From Glebionis coronaria (lineage: Eukaryota; Streptophyta; Magnoliopsida; Asterales; Asteraceae): a stretch of DNA of 64,000 bases. Made by a program: the position numbers and the translations under genes. Under the pieces are notes generated by a model. It saw only the letters and a program-made list of their open reading frames with translations, ran no database searches and was not told the DNA's origin. Location: the NCBI GenBank assembly GCA_025667525.1, contig CM046882.1, positions 549,704,630-549,768,629 on the forward strand. The letters run 5' to 3'. Below are positions 61,451 to 64,000 of the stretch, in pieces. The stretch's first letter is position 1, and every line of letters begins with the position of its first letter.

Positions 61451-62290
61451 CACATATTTGTTGACGTGAAGTTACTGCGTAAAGTTGTTTGTGTCTTTCG
61501 TTGCCGCTGTTCATCGCTATATAGCTCTGGTAATGTCGTTAGATTTTGGCCAGGCAACCTTTTAAGTTTGGTGGCATACATATGATTGGTGACGCGACCA
61601 AGATGGTATTTAAACCCACTATTACAGGCTGTGATGCTTTTATTGTTGTGACGATATGTCGTTCGGGGAGTGATGAACCTGAACGGGCCAGGTTGATTCA
61701 CTGGTCCAGACGCCTTAAATGAGCTTTCTTATGGGCTATGATGAGTATACCTGCTTTCGATCGAGCTAGGATCGGTCGTATCTTGGCAGGGCACCCTTTG
61801 AAGGATGCAGCCATGTCGGGTTTAAAGAATACTTTACTCTTTAAAGGAATCTGCACCCGGTAAGCATGCATATTCCTGTTTTGATTTATTGTGACACTGC
61901 GTAAATGTCTAATGATAACAAGTAATGTGTGGATGTTTTGCGACGTTGATGGCGGGTTCTCAACGATTTTTATGGGTCGTTTTGATTTTTCTATGCAGAA
62001 ACAAAGATTGTATCTTTGTGGTTTCAGGAAAGTTAAGAATTCATTGTCAGGTTTCGTTTTCCATGGCTGTGATGAAATTGAACAACCCAGGTTAAACCCG
62101 AGGCTCCACGGACCTTGGCAGGGCAACCTTTTGAGGATGCAGCCATGTCGTGTGCGTCCGGTTTCCCTGACGGTCGTCATACCTGAGCCTACTATTTTCC
62201 ATTATATTATATTATATTATATTATATCCTTAATAAGAGAGGGGAATTGCGATTCCCAATGAACAGTACTCACACTCAGAGGTATTTAAA
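61451..62290. mobile_element. Transposon interior with a repeated GC-richer block
   Basis: CTTGGCAGGGCAACCTTTTG with GATGCAGCCATGTCG near 62116 has a near-copy at 61783-61818 (CTTGGCAGGGCACCCTTTGA). A 123-codon plus-strand frame at 61891-62262 (MFCDVDGGFSTIFMGRFDF) has no recognised domain. Looks like captured or decayed coding DNA inside the composite element. Confidence 0.4.
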
Positions 62291-62809
62291 TACCAACTAA
62301 TGAAAACATAAAAACCAAAACCTTTAATTTTATTGATCTGCTACAGGAAGCGTGAACTGCTACATGAAGGGGGTTGTTTGTGTTGTCTGAGAAGTGAGTG
62401 CTATTTGCCATTAGTTGGTATTTAACTTATTTATGTTTTGGCTAGCTTATATCTAAAAAAACCTCGAAAGCGATACTGTTCCAACGGTGGTGATGGTCTC
62501 ATATATCAGGCGATGATGACACTCTTATGATTAGCATGTGTGGTCTACCGACACCTACATCTAGGCTGGGCAGTCGCACTGAGTGTGCGATTGCAGCCAT
62601 GTCATGTGTTTGGTCCCGCGATTGTGCTAAAAGATCTGAGCCTAATGTGTTGTGTTATATAATATGAAAATGAGCTACTCTCTATGATATTTTTTTTATA
62701 CCACTGACCTCTTTTCGAGTCTCTATAGTTCACTTTTATAGGTGCCCAAAGCCCAAGTAACAGGAATTGGAGATGAAGATGGAATTCAGTGATCTAACCA
62801 TTTCGTCGG

Positions 62810-63167
62810 AAAACAAATACCAGCAGGTAAAAATAGGTCCAACAATAAACATAGAATGCCACCATATTAGGCCCATCACATTGTAACATCAAGGGTTACG
62901 TATTCCCAAATATATGGATACCCTTCAAGGGAATCAGGGGGCATTTTGCGGTCTTTAGTCTGTTTAGAGCACGCTAAACATCTCAAACTACCCCCTGCTT
63001 ACCTCGAAGGGTATCCAAATACTTGCGAACGCAGCTTCTGATGGGCCTATTTTTGCAGCTATCCTGTTGTTTGCCCCTTAATTCACTGTTGAATCCAACC
63101 AAACATAAATGGTTAATAATCTACCGGACCAAGCCCGCCGCGGCGGAGCGCGGGCACTAAACCCTAG
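62810..63167 (+). mobile_element. Helitron 3' end with an internal inverted repeat
   Basis: A GC hairpin (GCCCGCCGCGG..GCGCGGGC, 63133-63155) is followed by ACTAAACC and CTAG at 63164-63167, then T: a Helitron 3' terminus on the plus strand. Inside, GGATACCCTTCAAGG (62917) pairs with CCTCGAAGGGTATCC (63002), and TTAGGCCCATCA with TGATGGGCCTA. A TC start near 62720 (TCTCTATAGTTCACTTTTAT) is possible but unproven. Confidence 0.55.
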
Positions 63168-63189
63168 TTACATTAATGGAGGGGATTTG

Positions 63190-64000
63190 GATTACTTAGG
63201 ATGTTGGATAGAAAGTTTTGAATTACGTTTTAATTCAGTATTTGTATATTTTAAAAAATCTGTATTTATAAAGAATACTACGTAATAATGTTAATAATAA
63301 AAGATAATAATAATAATAATAATAATAATATAATAATGATAATTAAACAAATTAATAATAATAATAATCATAATTTAATATAATAATTATTATTAATATT
63401 TTTATTATTAAAATTATTATTAACAAAAAGTTAATATTTATGTATTATTATTTTAAATAAAATATTTATAATTATATTAATTAAATATATAATTGATAAA
63501 ATCAATAAAATAATAAATATTATATTTAAAATATTAATAAAATAATTCTTTTATATATAAAATTAAGAAAATTAAATATTAAAATAATAAATTAATTGTT
63601 AATAAAACATTATTATCAAAAAATAAAAAACTTTTACCTTTAAAGTATAATTATTATTAAAAATATATTATTATACAAATAACATTTTTAAAATATTATT
63701 AAAAAAATAATATATAAGATTAAAAAAAATTATTAATACGAAAAAAATTATTAATAAAATAAATAAATATATATTACAAATATAATAATATAATAATATT
63801 GATTAAATATAATAATTAATAAGTTAATTATTATTATAAATTAAAATATAATAATAAATATTATTCATTATTATTATTATTTTATTATTTTTTTTATTTG
63901 AAATTATATTTTTTATGTATTTAGTTTTATTTTTGTTATTATTTATTTTTATTATTACTTTTTATTAATTATTATTTATTTTTTATTATTATTTAAAATA
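63190..64000. repeat. Extremely AT-rich tract with AAT/TTA runs
   Basis: From about 63240 to the end the DNA is almost only A and T, dominated by AATAAT/TTATTA trinucleotides and ATATTAAT phrases, with (AATAAT)n at 63310-63370. No coding capacity. May be a matrix-attachment-like or satellite-like AT tract. Confidence 0.85.

Overview
The window is plant nuclear DNA from a eudicot. Genes have many short exons with GT/AG introns, noncoding DNA is AT-rich, and transposons of several classes are nested together. The style of the copia element (a long coiled-coil stretch between the Gag zinc knuckle and the protease) and the abundant fold-back MITEs remind me of Asteraceae, perhaps the tribe Anthemideae; that placement is inference from memory. 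No prokaryotic or organellar gene order is visible.

Layout. 1-147 is an exon-like end of an unidentified gene. 2941-5302 (+) is a complete five-exon MFS transporter of the NiaP / organic cation transporter 7 type. 6100-18664 (-) is a complete 24-exon gene of 936 codons whose product I match to the Arabidopsis At5g58100 (SPOT1) family, a signal-peptide plus C-terminal-anchor protein linked to pollen exine. All exon phases join and the sum is exactly 2811 nt. These two genes are convergent. Introns of the second gene hold a ~300-base TA microsatellite, a TIR MITE, a 136-bp tandem duplication and fold-back MITEs.

18827-25321 is nested transposon DNA: a short Helitron whose end lies about 160 bp from the start codon of the 24-exon gene, a probable ~4 kb Helitron carrying fragments of a multi-exon host gene, and a MULE-like element with ~130-bp TIRs carrying a membrane-protein exon. 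27211-36690 is a decayed Ty1/copia element with an unusual minisatellite leader.

39718-42941 (-) holds three dead copies of exon 1 of a NiaP-type transporter, two of them exactly as long as exon 1 of the live gene, with a 60/80-bp minisatellite beside the middle copy. 46060 onward is a further Helitron end with a P5CS gene fragment next to it (47061-47621). Two broken GH18 chitinase-like genes follow (48190-49974, -).

51056-51367 (-) is an intact histone H4 with a likely 5'UTR intron. Directly upstream of it lies a near-identical 3.5-kb tandem duplication (52041-59105). 59106-63170 is a repeat-rich composite transposon region, and 63200-64000 is an extremely AT-rich tract.

Three genes look functional: the NiaP-like transporter, the SPOT1-like protein and histone H4. 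They share no evident pathway. The window's interest lies in gene-fragment capture and duplication by transposons and recombination, not in an operon-like system. I did not find a convincing undescribed molecular system; the strongest oddities are listed as findings.
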